A stretch of DNA of 46,724 nt, taken from NCBI GenBank assembly GCA_013375455.1, contig JABXJT010000036.1, forward strand, positions 1 through 46,724, read 5' to 3'. The notes beneath the pieces were generated by a model. That model saw only the letters and a program-made list of their open reading frames with translations. It ran no database searches and was not told the DNA's origin. This stretch comes from Candidatus Helarchaeota archaeon. GTDB taxonomy: Archaea; Asgardarchaeota; Lokiarchaeia; Helarchaeales; HEL-GB-A. Below are positions 7,927-16,855 of this stretch, piece after piece (positions within the stretch are counted from its first letter, which is position 1; each line of letters begins with the position of its first letter). Position numbers and translations under genes: made by a program.

Positions 7927-9087
7927 TCATCTGAAAAGCTCATTAATCCAATTTTGAATCGTGTCTGAACTCATTATGGTAAGATCACCCATCCAGCGTT
8001 CAAGTTCAATTTGAAAATGGTGCTCAAACCGTTCCATCAACGTGAGCAGTTTCTGGTGCGCAAGCGGCGTTTTTTCCGTGAGAAAAAGGATTCCAATCAC
8101 GTATTTGCCGTGTTCTAATATTAAAGTGATATCTCCAATCTTGATCGCCGTAAGTTTGCCTTTAGTTTTCAGCGATTCTTCTAGTCCCTCAGATATAGCG
8201 TAAATGAGACCACCTAATAACAATCTATCAGGAGCTTGTGGATCCAGGCCATCTAACGTTAATCTATCCGGAGCTCCTTCTTTCTGGAAATCATAACCAT
8301 ATATTAAATGTCCACCCTCTTTCCATATCAAATAGAAGGACCTGACGCTAAAATAGGTGCTAAGTTCTTCTAAGAGGTTCAAATTTTTAGTAAATAAAAT
8401 CAAACTAGCAACGATTATGAATAGGATTATGAAAAGATCAATCACGATGGCAAGTGAACTCAAAAGAACATTATAAAGGGTTAGAATGAGACCTCTCTCA
8501 ACTATTATCACCACGAGGAGAAATGAGAAAAGGCTTAGCTGTTTGGCTATCGTTTTATTTGTTATCTCCTTAATGGTATTGGCAGCTCCAATGATATGAA
8601 GAATCAATAGAGGTGAATAAAGCGCAACAAAGGGTATCGCCAACATTGGATGGATTTGATATGTGAAGAATCCGAACTCATTTTCATAACTATAATACAA
8701 CGTGTATCCATTCAAAACCGAAAATATGATAGCAGCAACAAAATAGAAATTCCTTATGAATTTTTCGCGTACTAACCCACGACCGCTTTGTCGTGCGGCT
8801 ATTGAAAGCATTTGAAATATTAGCAATAAGAGAAAAACCATGAAAAAACACTTCAAAAGAAAAGCCAATTGACCAAAAGGGACGTCAGCCGATCCTGTGA
8901 ACACGTAATATAGGATTCGGTAACATTCCCAAATTATTCCAACTCCGTAACAATAATAAATTCCTATTATCAAGCGGGTCATTGCTATTTGTTGCTTTAA
9001 GAAAGGTATTAGCAATCTGATTAGGAGTAACACGCTGGCAATTAGTATGATAATTACCAATGTCACCATGAGGTCATCTAACATCAA
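7927..9087 (-). CDS. 7TM receptor-like protein with C-terminal longin-like domain (paralogue 1)
   Basis: Predicted membrane sensor. Seven hydrophobic helices lie at about residues 8-28, 38-62, 72-96, 112-133, 147-170, 184-208 and 214-236, with a topology like seven-helix sensor modules. A linker (LLEELSTYF) leads into a soluble domain of about 140 aa (residues 245-386). That domain has the alternating strand/helix pattern FYLIWKEGGHLIYG, LLLGGLIYAISEGLEE, then AIKIGDITLILEHGKYVIGILFL. It matches the N-terminal domain of the soluble protein at 16856 and looks like a longin/roadblock-type (profilin-like) fold. The family-conserved QSG, YQ-x-HP and VER motifs are present. It is the leftmost of four tandem paralogues. 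A link to small GTPases is an inference. Confidence 0.75.
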   Translation of the reverse strand: MMLDDLMVTLVIIILIASVLLLIRLLIPFLKQQIAMTRLIIGIYYCYGVGIIWECYRILYYVFTGSADVPFGQLAFLLKCFFMVFLLLLIFQMLSIAARQSGRGLVREKFIRNFYFVAAIIFSVLNGYTLYYSYENEFGFFTYQIHPMLAIPFVALYSPLLILHIIGAANTIKEITNKTIAKQLSLFSFLLVVIIVERGLILTLYNVLLSSLAIVIDLFIILFIIVASLILFTKNLNLLEELSTYFSVRSFYLIWKEGGHLIYGYDFQKEGAPDRLTLDGLDPQAPDRLLLGGLIYAISEGLEESLKTKGKLTAIKIGDITLILEHGKYVIGILFLTEKTPLAHQKLLTLMERFEHHFQIELERWMGDLTIMSSDTIQNWINELFR

Positions 9088-9228
9088 TTACCACTCAATT
9101 CTTAGATAGTATTCTTGCCCTTATTCCGAGGATGGAAATTTTTCCCCCTATAAAACTCAGGGATTCGTTTCAGTCGTGTAAAATGACATATCAAAACTCG
9201 TTTATTAATGTTAATAAAACTTGCGATT

Positions 9229-10365
9229 TTATCTGAAAAGCTCATCGATCCAATCTTGGAGCGCTTGCGTACTTACTTTTGTGAGATCACCTGTCCAATG
9301 TTCAAGGTCAGTTTCGTAGTGTCGTTCAAACCGTTCCATCAACGTGAGCAATTTCAGGGATACCATTGGCGTTTCTTCCGTGAGAAAAAGGATTCCAATC
9401 ACGTATTTGCCGTGCTTGAATATTAAAGTGAGGTCTCCAATCTGAATTGATTCAAGTTCTCCCCTCGTTTTTAATGTTGACGCTAATCCATGAGATATAG
9501 AGTAAATGAAACCACCTAGCAATAATCTATCAGGAGCGAGTGGATCCGAATCACCTTCCCTCCGGAAATCAAATCCGTATATCATTTGCCCGCCATCTTT
9601 CCGTATTAGATAGATCGATCTGATGCCAAAATAGGTGCTGATTTCTTCCAAGAGATCTATATTCTTAATGAATAGTATTAAACTAGTTACTGCTACGATT
9701 AGGATTACAGAAAGATCTATGATGATGGCAATAGGATGAGAGAGGAACTCATAAAAGGTTATGATGATATATCTCTCAACTTCTATAACTACGAAAAAAG
9801 TGGCTAAAAATATTACCTGCGTGAATAATGATTTATTTTTGATGTCTTTTATGGTAATGCTAAGTCGGATGACTATGAAAATCAATAATGGTATATATAA
9901 AGCAAATATGATTAAAGAGACGATTGGATGGACTTGATAGGTGGAGAAGCCGAATGCATTCGGTTTACTTTGATAATAAGAATAACCATTTATAATCGTG
10001 AACACGAGAAGTGCAAGAAGGTAAAAGTACCTTATGTAAGATTCACCTAGTATCTGGTGTCCACTTTGTCGATTTACAATGATAATTATTTGAAATACCA
10101 ATGAGATTGCAAGAAGAATAAAGAAGACTTTCAGAGCAAAAGCAAATCTCTCAAAAGGTGCCTCAGGAGCAGGTGTAAATATAAGATATAAAATTCGGCA
10201 ACTTTCCCAAATTACTCCAAACAAGAAACAAAAATAGGTGCCAATAACCAATCGCGTTATTGCTGCCTGGCGCTTAATAAAGGGTACTGTTAATCTAATA
10301 ACTAGAATTACACTGACTATTAGTATTAGTATTACCAGCGTCACCATTAGGGGCTCTAACATCAC
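9229..10365 (-). CDS. 7TM receptor-like protein with C-terminal longin-like domain (paralogue 2)
   Basis: 378 aa, same layout as paralogue 1: seven membrane helices over roughly residues 8-235, the linker LLEEISTYF, then the longin-like domain (SIYLIRKDGGQMIYG, RLLLGGFIYSISHGL, SIQIGDLTLIFKHGKYVIGILFLTEE). It ends ALQDWIDELFR, a tail shared by the family. The NRQSGHQ loop after helix 3, FGFSTYQVHP between helices 4 and 5, and VEVER in helix 6 are conserved with its sisters, so they may form the ligand site or a structural core. Closest to paralogue 1, including 39 identical bases of DNA. It is probably co-transcribed with, or independently initiated beside, its neighbours. Confidence 0.75.
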   Translation of the reverse strand: MMLEPLMVTLVILILIVSVILVIRLTVPFIKRQAAITRLVIGTYFCFLFGVIWESCRILYLIFTPAPEAPFERFAFALKVFFILLAISLVFQIIIIVNRQSGHQILGESYIRYFYLLALLVFTIINGYSYYQSKPNAFGFSTYQVHPIVSLIIFALYIPLLIFIVIRLSITIKDIKNKSLFTQVIFLATFFVVIEVERYIIITFYEFLSHPIAIIIDLSVILIVAVTSLILFIKNIDLLEEISTYFGIRSIYLIRKDGGQMIYGFDFRREGDSDPLAPDRLLLGGFIYSISHGLASTLKTRGELESIQIGDLTLIFKHGKYVIGILFLTEETPMVSLKLLTLMERFERHYETDLEHWTGDLTKVSTQALQDWIDELFR

Positions 10366-10522
10366 GTATCACTCGAGTATTGGGTTGCATCTCCCGCGAT
10401 TATAATCGGGAATGATGATTTTCCCTCTATTAGCTTGCAAGAGAATATTATAATTTTATAAAATAAAATTATCGGTACTAATTATAAAATTAATACAGAA
10501 TCGTTTTTTTCAAATTTCAAGT

Positions 10523-11722
10523 TCAATCACGCTTGGATTTTACGGAATCATGTTTCTTGTTCTCAATATGTAAATGAAAAATCTCATCAATCCAATCTTG
10601 AAGCAATTCAGCGTCAAATTCTGTAAGAGTTCCAGTCCACTGCTCGAGATCTGATTCAAAATGAGTCGCAAACTTTTTGACAAACTGCCTCAATCGCTCG
10701 TGCGCCAACGGGGTATGTTCCGCAACGAATAGTATCCCAATGAGGTACTCACTATAGTGAAATAGTAAAATGACATCAGCAACCTTGATTGTTTTGATTT
10801 CGCCGCTTATTTGTAATGTTTCTTCCAATCCACTTGACATTGCATTAATGAACCCGCCTAGAAATAGCCGATCTGGGGTTAAAGAATCTGGGGAATCTGT
10901 TTTCCTGATAATATTTCCGTAGAGTACCTGCCCCCCTTCTTTTCTTAATAAATAAATCGAATTAACTGAAAAATGCACGCTAATTTCCTCTAAAAGACGT
11001 GGATATTTGATTGTTAATACAAAACCAACAAGCGCTATGGCAGCGATTAATGAAAATTCCACAATTGTAAGTACAATGTGATCTTTGAAAAAGTAGTAGC
11101 CGACGATATTGATGTTTCGCTCATTGAATAAAACAGCCATAAGGATGCCGAGCACAATGATTTGGGTTGCTATTTGTTTATTTTTTACCACTTTTAACAC
11201 GGGTCTAATTTTGTAGAGAAGGTAAAAAAAGAAGGGTATGTAAAATACAACAGTAAATAAATATAAATACGGATCGAGTTGATAGGCATAAAATTTGGAA
11301 TCTCGGAAGAAGGGGACTTCAGCAGTCGTTTCATAGGTATAATAATTCACGATGGAAATCACTAATGTTAATATGATGTAAAAATATCGTATGAAATTTT
11401 CTTTTTTCCCAATCTTATGCCCGCTTTGCTCATTTAATACGAGGATTATCCGGAGGGCGGCGGACACGCCCATGAACAAGAGGAAGATTTTTAAGAAATA
11501 CCCAACTCTATCGAGGTCTGCCCAAACGCCTCCAAAAAACATGAAGGAGAAGGTTCTGAGGGAATCATAGATAGCCCCGAATCCAAGACTCACAAAAGCA
11601 ATTAATAGCAATTGATTGATTCGCGTCTGGTACTTTAATGGGATGATTATGTATTTGGCGATTTGCCAAGACCCGAATATGAGCATGATGCTAATTAAGC
11701 CAATTATTACGCCGTCCAACAA
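10523..11722 (-). CDS. 7TM receptor-like protein with C-terminal longin-like domain (paralogue 3)
   Basis: 399 aa. Seven helices are followed by the linker LLEEISVHF and a longin-like domain (SIYLLRKEGGQVLYG, RLFLGGFINAMSSGLEE, VADVILLFHYSEYLIGILFVAEH). It carries the family NEQSGHK loop and the YQLDP motif, with NERN in helix 6 in place of VER. Unlike its sisters it has a longer, basic C-terminal tail (HIENKKHDSVKSKRD). It is more diverged than paralogues 1 and 2. Its start is 27 bases from the end of paralogue 4, which lies upstream on the same strand, so the two are likely one transcript. Confidence 0.75.
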   Translation of the reverse strand: MLDGVIIGLISIMLIFGSWQIAKYIIIPLKYQTRINQLLLIAFVSLGFGAIYDSLRTFSFMFFGGVWADLDRVGYFLKIFLLFMGVSAALRIILVLNEQSGHKIGKKENFIRYFYIILTLVISIVNYYTYETTAEVPFFRDSKFYAYQLDPYLYLFTVVFYIPFFFYLLYKIRPVLKVVKNKQIATQIIVLGILMAVLFNERNINIVGYYFFKDHIVLTIVEFSLIAAIALVGFVLTIKYPRLLEEISVHFSVNSIYLLRKEGGQVLYGNIIRKTDSPDSLTPDRLFLGGFINAMSSGLEETLQISGEIKTIKVADVILLFHYSEYLIGILFVAEHTPLAHERLRQFVKKFATHFESDLEQWTGTLTEFDAELLQDWIDEIFHLHIENKKHDSVKSKRD

Positions 11723-11749
11723 TGTGCTTCACTTTTTTTCCATCTTTTT

Positions 11750-12913
11750 TCACTTCTCTGATCGAAAAAGTTCATATATCCACTGTTTGGGCATATCTGT
11801 TTCAAATGCTGAGAGGTCACCCGTCCACATTTCAAGTTCTTTTTCGTAGGTTCTCTCAAATCTTTGCATTAATAGGAGTAAGTTAAAATGCACCAACGGG
11901 ATGTCCTCCGAGATGAATGCTAAGCCAATTACGTATTTACTATGCTTAAATATTAGATTCATGTCGCCAACTTGGATCGTATCAATCGTTGCCCCAGGCT
12001 GTATTGACATTTCTAATCCACGGGAGACCGCATAAACGAACCCACCCAGCAACAATTGGTCAGGAGATAAAACATTCTTTTGGATTTCTTTCTGGAAATC
12101 ATATCCAAAGAGCAGTTGGCCGCCCTTTTTCATAATCATGTAAATGGATCTGACACAAAAATAAGTGCTCAAGGCTTCTAGGAAGTCAGGATTCGTAAAA
12201 AAGACAAGGAGGGCGCTCACCGAAACGAAGGTGACGATTGAAAGTTCAATTAAGAATGTGGTAAGGGAAAGTGGTATGAAATAATGTCCTAAATTGAAAT
12301 ATCTCTCACCGACTAAGAGAACGAATAGCAAACCCAATAAAAGGGTTTGTTTTGCTAGTGGTTTATCTCTCACCTCTTTCAATATTTTGTTCAATTGTAC
12401 GGCGAGTAAAACCAGGACAGGAAATGAGAATATCAAAATCGCAATGAACAGTCCTTGGTTGATTTGATAAAGATAAAAACTCCCGGCTCCAGAAAAACTA
12501 TTGATCCCACTGAGCGGGGTAGTCTCATGTGTAAATAGGTTTAAAAGTGAGAAGGTGCCCAACCCCGCAAGGATGGAGTAGCGAACAATTGATTCATATT
12601 TTACTTCATGCCCACTTTGTCTGCTAAGTATCATAACCACTCGAACCATAGCGGCTAGGCCCACCCAAAAGAGGAAAAATTTTATGACAAAAAAGAAATT
12701 GTCCGTGGCGGGTTCAATGATACCAAAAAAAAGGAATGAAGAAATTCTAAAGCAATCAACAAGAATTCCGAATTCAATGCCACCTATGGCAACGATTAAC
12801 AATCGATTAATTTGCATTTCATACTTGAAAAACCGGAATAAAAACCTAACAACTATTATAGTAAAAGAAACTGTTGTTATGGAGACTAATGTTAGAATTA
12901 GGATTTCAAGCAT
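11750..12913 (-). CDS. 7TM receptor-like protein with C-terminal longin-like domain (paralogue 4)
   Basis: 387 aa and first in transcription order of the array. Seven hydrophobic helices occupy residues 5-240. The conserved SRQSGHE loop, the YQINQ motif and GER in helix 6 are present. The linker FLEALSTYF enters the longin-like domain (SIYMIMKKGGQLLFG, QLLLGGFVYAVSRGLEM, IQVGDMNLIFKHSKYVIGLAFISED). The C-terminus WIYELFRSEK keeps the family tail. The extracytoplasmic loops differ most between the four paralogues, as expected if each senses a different signal; this is an inference. Confidence 0.75.
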   Translation of the reverse strand: MLEILILTLVSITTVSFTIIVVRFLFRFFKYEMQINRLLIVAIGGIEFGILVDCFRISSFLFFGIIEPATDNFFFVIKFFLFWVGLAAMVRVVMILSRQSGHEVKYESIVRYSILAGLGTFSLLNLFTHETTPLSGINSFSGAGSFYLYQINQGLFIAILIFSFPVLVLLAVQLNKILKEVRDKPLAKQTLLLGLLFVLLVGERYFNLGHYFIPLSLTTFLIELSIVTFVSVSALLVFFTNPDFLEALSTYFCVRSIYMIMKKGGQLLFGYDFQKEIQKNVLSPDQLLLGGFVYAVSRGLEMSIQPGATIDTIQVGDMNLIFKHSKYVIGLAFISEDIPLVHFNLLLLMQRFERTYEKELEMWTGDLSAFETDMPKQWIYELFRSEK

Positions 12914-13042
12914 TAAAGATCACGTGGCTCCTCGTTCAACTACAATCTACTTTTTTTTTACAATTCCCGATGTGCCTTGTTTTAATTGTGTCGTTGATAT
13001 GGTTAATGATAATTTATTCTCTTATATATAGATTTTCAACTA

Positions 13043-14224
13043 TCAATATTGAGAAGGCTCTTTTAATTGAGATACGCGCAAAAGGAATAAAAGCCCAATA
13101 GCTACAAAGGCGAGTATTGTACATGCTAAATAAAGTAGGGGAAGGCCGAGAAAAATATAGAGTGGGGAAGCGAGGGAATAGCCGAAAAATCGGACTCCAC
13201 TGGAGATTGAGGAGACGGTCCCTTTAGCCGCGGGATCAAGTTCAACGGTGATCGTGTTATAAGCAGTCCAGATAATGGCTGCACCCGTTCCTAAGCAGTA
13301 AAAGAGAATGATGAATGAAAAAAATGAATTACCAAATACAAATACTGAAACTGAGATGGCTAAAATGATGCCTCCAATATAAGCAATCTTTTTCCGGCCG
13401 AGTTTATCGATGGAAATTCCAGCGAGGAGTGATGCGATAATCCCAGAAATACCAGCAAATGAGAGAATAATCCCAGTTAAATGACCAATTTCTTCCTCAG
13501 ATAAAGCTGGAAACAGTGTTGAATACCTACCAGTAATTGAAAGATACACACCAATATAGCTTAAAAAAATAACAAATCCGAGAATGCTAAAGAGGAGAAT
13601 GTTCCAATTCACGGTGTTCTTCATTTGAGAAAAGACTTCCCTAATAGATCGCTTCTTCTGTGATGTTGATGGGAAATTTCTAAAAATCAACCCAAAGAAG
13701 AGGCAAATTAGGATTGAGACACCAGCGATGATGTAGAATATAATTTCCCAGCCTAATACTACTAAAAGCCCAGCAGATAAAGGGCCAAAGGCAATTCCAG
13801 CAGTAGTAAAGACCCCAAAGAACCCCATCACCTTACCTCTCTGCTCTAGACTAGATAAATCTCCAAGAAGCGCTACGAGAACGGGAAAAAGAACTCCATA
13901 ACCAATACCTTGGATGGCCCGGGCAAATAAAAGAAATTCAAAGGTTGGCGATATGCTAACTAAAAATGCTCCCAAACCATAAACAGAAAGTCCGATTACG
14001 CAAACTCGTTGGCGATTGAAGAGATCAGAAATGGTACCAGAAAAAAATTGTATGATGGCGAATGGAATCATTAGAGAAGCAATTGTAAGAGTTAGAAGAT
14101 CCTTTGGAGTAGTTAATTCCGTCTCTAAGACAGGAAATAGAGGGATGATTGCATTGCCACCGAATGGTCCAATGAAGGCTGCGGCGTAGACGATGAGTAA
14201 CTTTTTTAATTCCACGCTTACCAC
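13043..14224 (-). CDS. MFS transporter, drug/sugar efflux type
   Basis: A 393-aa major facilitator superfamily permease with about 12 membrane helices. The A-like motif between helices 2 and 3 is visible (FSGTISDLFNRQRV, a variant of G-x3-D-x2-G-R-R), as is its counterpart in the second half (LAGISIDKLGRKKI). The helix 4 segment RAIQGIGYGVLFPVLVALLGDL, with a conserved Arg and Gly-rich face, and the helix 5 GPLSAGLLVVLGW antiporter-like motif suggest a proton-coupled exporter. The substrate is unknown. It lies on the same strand as the 7TM array and the GNAT gene but is separated by 130-140 bases from each. Confidence 0.88.
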   Translation of the reverse strand: MVSVELKKLLIVYAAAFIGPFGGNAIIPLFPVLETELTTPKDLLTLTIASLMIPFAIIQFFSGTISDLFNRQRVCVIGLSVYGLGAFLVSISPTFEFLLFARAIQGIGYGVLFPVLVALLGDLSSLEQRGKVMGFFGVFTTAGIAFGPLSAGLLVVLGWEIIFYIIAGVSILICLFFGLIFRNFPSTSQKKRSIREVFSQMKNTVNWNILLFSILGFVIFLSYIGVYLSITGRYSTLFPALSEEEIGHLTGIILSFAGISGIIASLLAGISIDKLGRKKIAYIGGIILAISVSVFVFGNSFFSFIILFYCLGTGAAIIWTAYNTITVELDPAAKGTVSSISSGVRFFGYSLASPLYIFLGLPLLYLACTILAFVAIGLLFLLRVSQLKEPSQY

Positions 14225-14365
14225 GGATTAAATGTGAATTAAGCCAACATTCTTTTTGATGTTTTAAAAATGTCACTAATTAAAATGAAGTGATCTTGAT
14301 TTTAAGGAATTTGGATCTTGTAACAATTTTGAGAGCTGACTTAAGAAAAAAAGTTACTTGCAGAA

Positions 14366-14836
14366 TCAAAGTGTATAAACCATTTTCAAAAAATTATGCC
14401 CCTCTACATCGCTTGGAAAAGCTTCAATGATGGAAAACCCGAATTTTTTATAAAAAGCGACAGCAGCTTGATTATTATCATTAACTTTCAAATAGAATTG
14501 CTTGACCCGGTTAGAACGAGCAAAATTGATGCATAATTGAAGGAGTTTTGATCCTATTCCTCGGCGTTGGAATATAGGAACGACAACGATGGGGCCAAAT
14601 TTGAATTCTGTTGTGGATTCTTGATGGATGACCGCAAATCCAATGATATTATTATCTTTTTCTGCGATGAACATCTCTCCCTCAACCCCTTCTATCAGAG
14701 CAGATTCATATAATTCCAGAAATTCTTCAGCATATTGCTGGGTTGTATCACCATAAAGTGCAGAAAACCCTTGCAGGTAAACAGAAAGGAGTTGGTCCAA
14801 ATCTTTATTTTCAAATTTTCTATAGGAAATCATCAT
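14366..14836 (-). CDS. GNAT family N-acetyltransferase
   Basis: A 156-aa GCN5-related acetyltransferase that would move an acetyl group from acetyl-CoA to an amine. The acetyl-CoA loop is IVVVPIFQRRGIGSKLLQLC (Q/R-x2-G-x-G/A at about residues 93-99), followed by the FYLKVNDNNQAAVAFYKKFGF signature with N-x2-A-x2-F-Y-x3-G-F. The substrate (an amino acid, a protein N-terminus or an antibiotic) cannot be inferred. It is 9 bases downstream of the amidohydrolase-like gene on the same strand, so both are probably in one transcript. Confidence 0.85.
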   Translation of the reverse strand: MMISYRKFENKDLDQLLSVYLQGFSALYGDTTQQYAEEFLELYESALIEGVEGEMFIAEKDNNIIGFAVIHQESTTEFKFGPIVVVPIFQRRGIGSKLLQLCINFARSNRVKQFYLKVNDNNQAAVAFYKKFGFSIIEAFPSDVEGHNFLKMVYTL

Positions 14837-14845
14837 TGCATCATT

Positions 14846-15841
14846 CTATTCAGTGGATGACAAATTCTGAAAAAATTTATAAGCGGCATCTGAAATTAAA
14901 TTAATCAATTGGTGCCTAGTTTTGGGATCCTCTCGTAAATCACGGCGGATTTCGATAATAATTGGTATATTGTTTGTCTCCTTTACGAGATGTAAACTGT
15001 GTTCAACTACCCCCCATTGCGATCTGTAAACTATCCAAAGATTAGGAATGATAGTCCTACTTGATTTCTCGATTGCCTTGGTGAAATTTTTAACCTCGGG
15101 ATTCTGCGAAAGGGCATCACCAACAATGACCATTGGATGCATTATTCCTTTAGGGGAGGAGGTAGCTATTCCGTGAATATCTATCACGATGCATTTTTTT
15201 TCTTGGGTTAAATAGTGAGAGAGAAGTTTGAAATAAATAGTAGCCAAGGCTCTGTAGGATCTATTCTTATTTACTACTTTTCTCGCGATTATTTGGGGCT
15301 CATTTTCTTTCCGGGTGATATCTACCTCATATCTAGAAAGGGTGGTATCAACATTTAGAGGCGCATTTACAACTTGTTCTCGAATTTCTATCCGGAGTGA
15401 GGGTACGGAGAGTTCCAGGAGGCGGGAATGAATGCCAGTAGCAAGTTCGCGGGTGTGGGGTTCGAATTCTGCGTGAGAGGATAATATAATTACGTGCGGA
15501 ATTTTTGATCCTTCGACTTTAAAGAAGTGTTCTGTCAGGTTTTGTGATATTATGGGGATGAGAAATAGAGAATCATCAAATTTAAGAATTTCTAAATAAT
15601 CATCAGTAGATATACCCAAATTTTGAGCTAAGCCAGCATTAATATTCACGCCATAATCAATGGATGAATGAATATTTTCCATTATTTTAATCAAGTCATA
15701 ATTTGTTGAAATGTGTGAACTGTGTAATTCAAGAATTTCCATACTTTTTGGATCTAATTCAATTTGGTCTGGATTAATTTCATGGAATTCTGCTATTTTG
15801 CAAAGCACGCGTTTTATTTCCTTCTTTTTTTCGGGGACCAT
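14846..15841 (-). CDS. N-formylglutamate amidohydrolase-like protein
   Basis: A 331-aa protein whose C-terminal 215 residues show features of the N-formylglutamate amidohydrolase (FGase, PF05013) fold. SSHAEFEPHT (about residues 122-131) has His/Glu positions suited to zinc binding. A central strand with CIVIDIHGIA contains the D-x-H motif, and a late NNIPIIIEIRRDLRED strand ends in E-x-R-R, as in the family. The N-terminal 110 residues are an extra region of unknown role. The enzyme would hydrolyse an amide, perhaps of an amino-acid conjugate. It faces an ATP-grasp ligase gene across a 42-114-base gap, suggesting that one makes and the other breaks a similar bond. The assignment is tentative. 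Confidence 0.5.
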   Translation of the reverse strand: MVPEKKKEIKRVLCKIAEFHEINPDQIELDPKSMEILELHSSHISTNYDLIKIMENIHSSIDYGVNINAGLAQNLGISTDDYLEILKFDDSLFLIPIISQNLTEHFFKVEGSKIPHVIILSSHAEFEPHTRELATGIHSRLLELSVPSLRIEIREQVVNAPLNVDTTLSRYEVDITRKENEPQIIARKVVNKNRSYRALATIYFKLLSHYLTQEKKCIVIDIHGIATSSPKGIMHPMVIVGDALSQNPEVKNFTKAIEKSSRTIIPNLWIVYRSQWGVVEHSLHLVKETNNIPIIIEIRRDLREDPKTRHQLINLISDAAYKFFQNLSSTE

Positions 15842-15955
15842 TAAGACTTTTTATTGAAAGAATGAATATAAATTATATGATAAATTCCATTCTTCAGGAG
15901 GTTTTCGGGTATCGGCGAAGAAGAAATTTGGTTATTCGGAACAGAAACGTACGAA

Positions 15956-16771
15956 ATGCGGAGAATTTGTGAGGAATTAGATCATCTGGGGAAGAATTAT
16001 CAAATATTAAGATTGCGAGATGTAAAATTCCCGCTAGAGAGATACCCGAAGTACGTGATGATTCTTTTTTTGGATATCATGAAGCATCGTGATGATTTAA
16101 TATATGGATTGTGCGTGTTGGAGGAGTTCACGAGAGCCGGTGTAAAACTGATTCCACCATTGAAGGGGATGTATTATAGCGATAAATTTTCAAATTATTT
16201 GCTCTGGAATAGACATTTAAAAGATGAAATTCTAATGCCCGACACGCTTTGTAGCATTAATTGGGAGATCAGTAGCGATTTTCTTAAAAAACATGAACGG
16301 GTCATTTTTAAACCAATCAGTGGCTCGATGGGAATTGGAATTGAAGTTGTTGAAACTGAAAAACGATTGAGAGAGTTATTAAATGAGAATCACGCCTTGT
16401 TCCTCCAAGAAATCATACTAGATCGCGGGTACGATATCAGAACTTTTATGATTGACGACCGCATTGTTGCCCAATATGCGCGATATAATCCAAAAAATCT
16501 ATTGAAAAATATTCATCTTGGGGCAGAACCAAAATCTGTAGACGAAATGAGTGAAATAGATTCCGAAATAAAAAGATTTGCTGATGTTTCTCGAAAAATT
16601 GCGAAAGAAATCAAAAAAATTGCGGAATTAGACATCATTGGCGTGGATACACTTCCTTCTAAGGATGGGCGGGTCTATCTCATCGAATGGAATTCAGTAC
16701 CAGGGTTTCGAGGAGCAGAAGAAGCGACGAAACACAATGTGGCGAGAGAAATTGTAAATTTTCTATTTTGA
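15956..16771 (+). CDS. ATP-grasp ligase, RimK-like
   Basis: An ATP-dependent carboxylate-amine ligase of the ATP-grasp superfamily, related to RimK/glutathione-synthetase-like enzymes. The nucleotide-binding part shows RVIFKPISGSMGIGIEVV (Lys and a Gly-rich loop), FLQEIILDRGYDIRTFMIDDRIVAQ (the Q-E and D-x-R contacts) and the metal-binding end GVDTLPS...YLIEWNSVPGF with E-x-N. The first ATG at 15956 leaves out an in-frame stretch that reads EIWLFGTETYE, a plausible first strand and helix. That stretch has AGGAGG at 15896-15901 but no ATG, GTG or TTG in frame. The true start is therefore probably non-AUG (for example ATC at 15911), or there is a sequence error. Confidence 0.8.
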   Translation: MRRICEELDHLGKNYQILRLRDVKFPLERYPKYVMILFLDIMKHRDDLIYGLCVLEEFTRAGVKLIPPLKGMYYSDKFSNYLLWNRHLKDEILMPDTLCSINWEISSDFLKKHERVIFKPISGSMGIGIEVVETEKRLRELLNENHALFLQEIILDRGYDIRTFMIDDRIVAQYARYNPKNLLKNIHLGAEPKSVDEMSEIDSEIKRFADVSRKIAKEIKKIAELDIIGVDTLPSKDGRVYLIEWNSVPGFRGAEEATKHNVAREIVNFLF

Positions 16772-16855
16772 ATATAATCTCATCCATCATTCAAATTAAT
16801 AAAATTTAATTAGGGCAAGCTGTTATTAGGTATGAGCTTGAAATTCTGAACCGTG

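Larger units (their letters stand above)
7927..12913 (-). repeat. Tandem array of four paralogous 7TM-longin genes
   Basis: Four genes of 378-399 codons follow each other on the minus strand with nothing between them but short spacers (141, 157 and 27 bases). Their proteins share the same architecture and motifs throughout. The two leftmost are recent copies at DNA level: 39 identical bases occur at 8074-8112 and 9376-9414, within the longin-like coding part. The array therefore grew by local duplication, and possibly gene conversion. Confidence 0.8.

Noticed and set aside
15454..15480. TTCGAATTC in the amidohydrolase-like gene, resembling a tRNA T-loop
   Set aside because: No acceptor or anticodon stem can be drawn around it, and it lies in a good reading frame.
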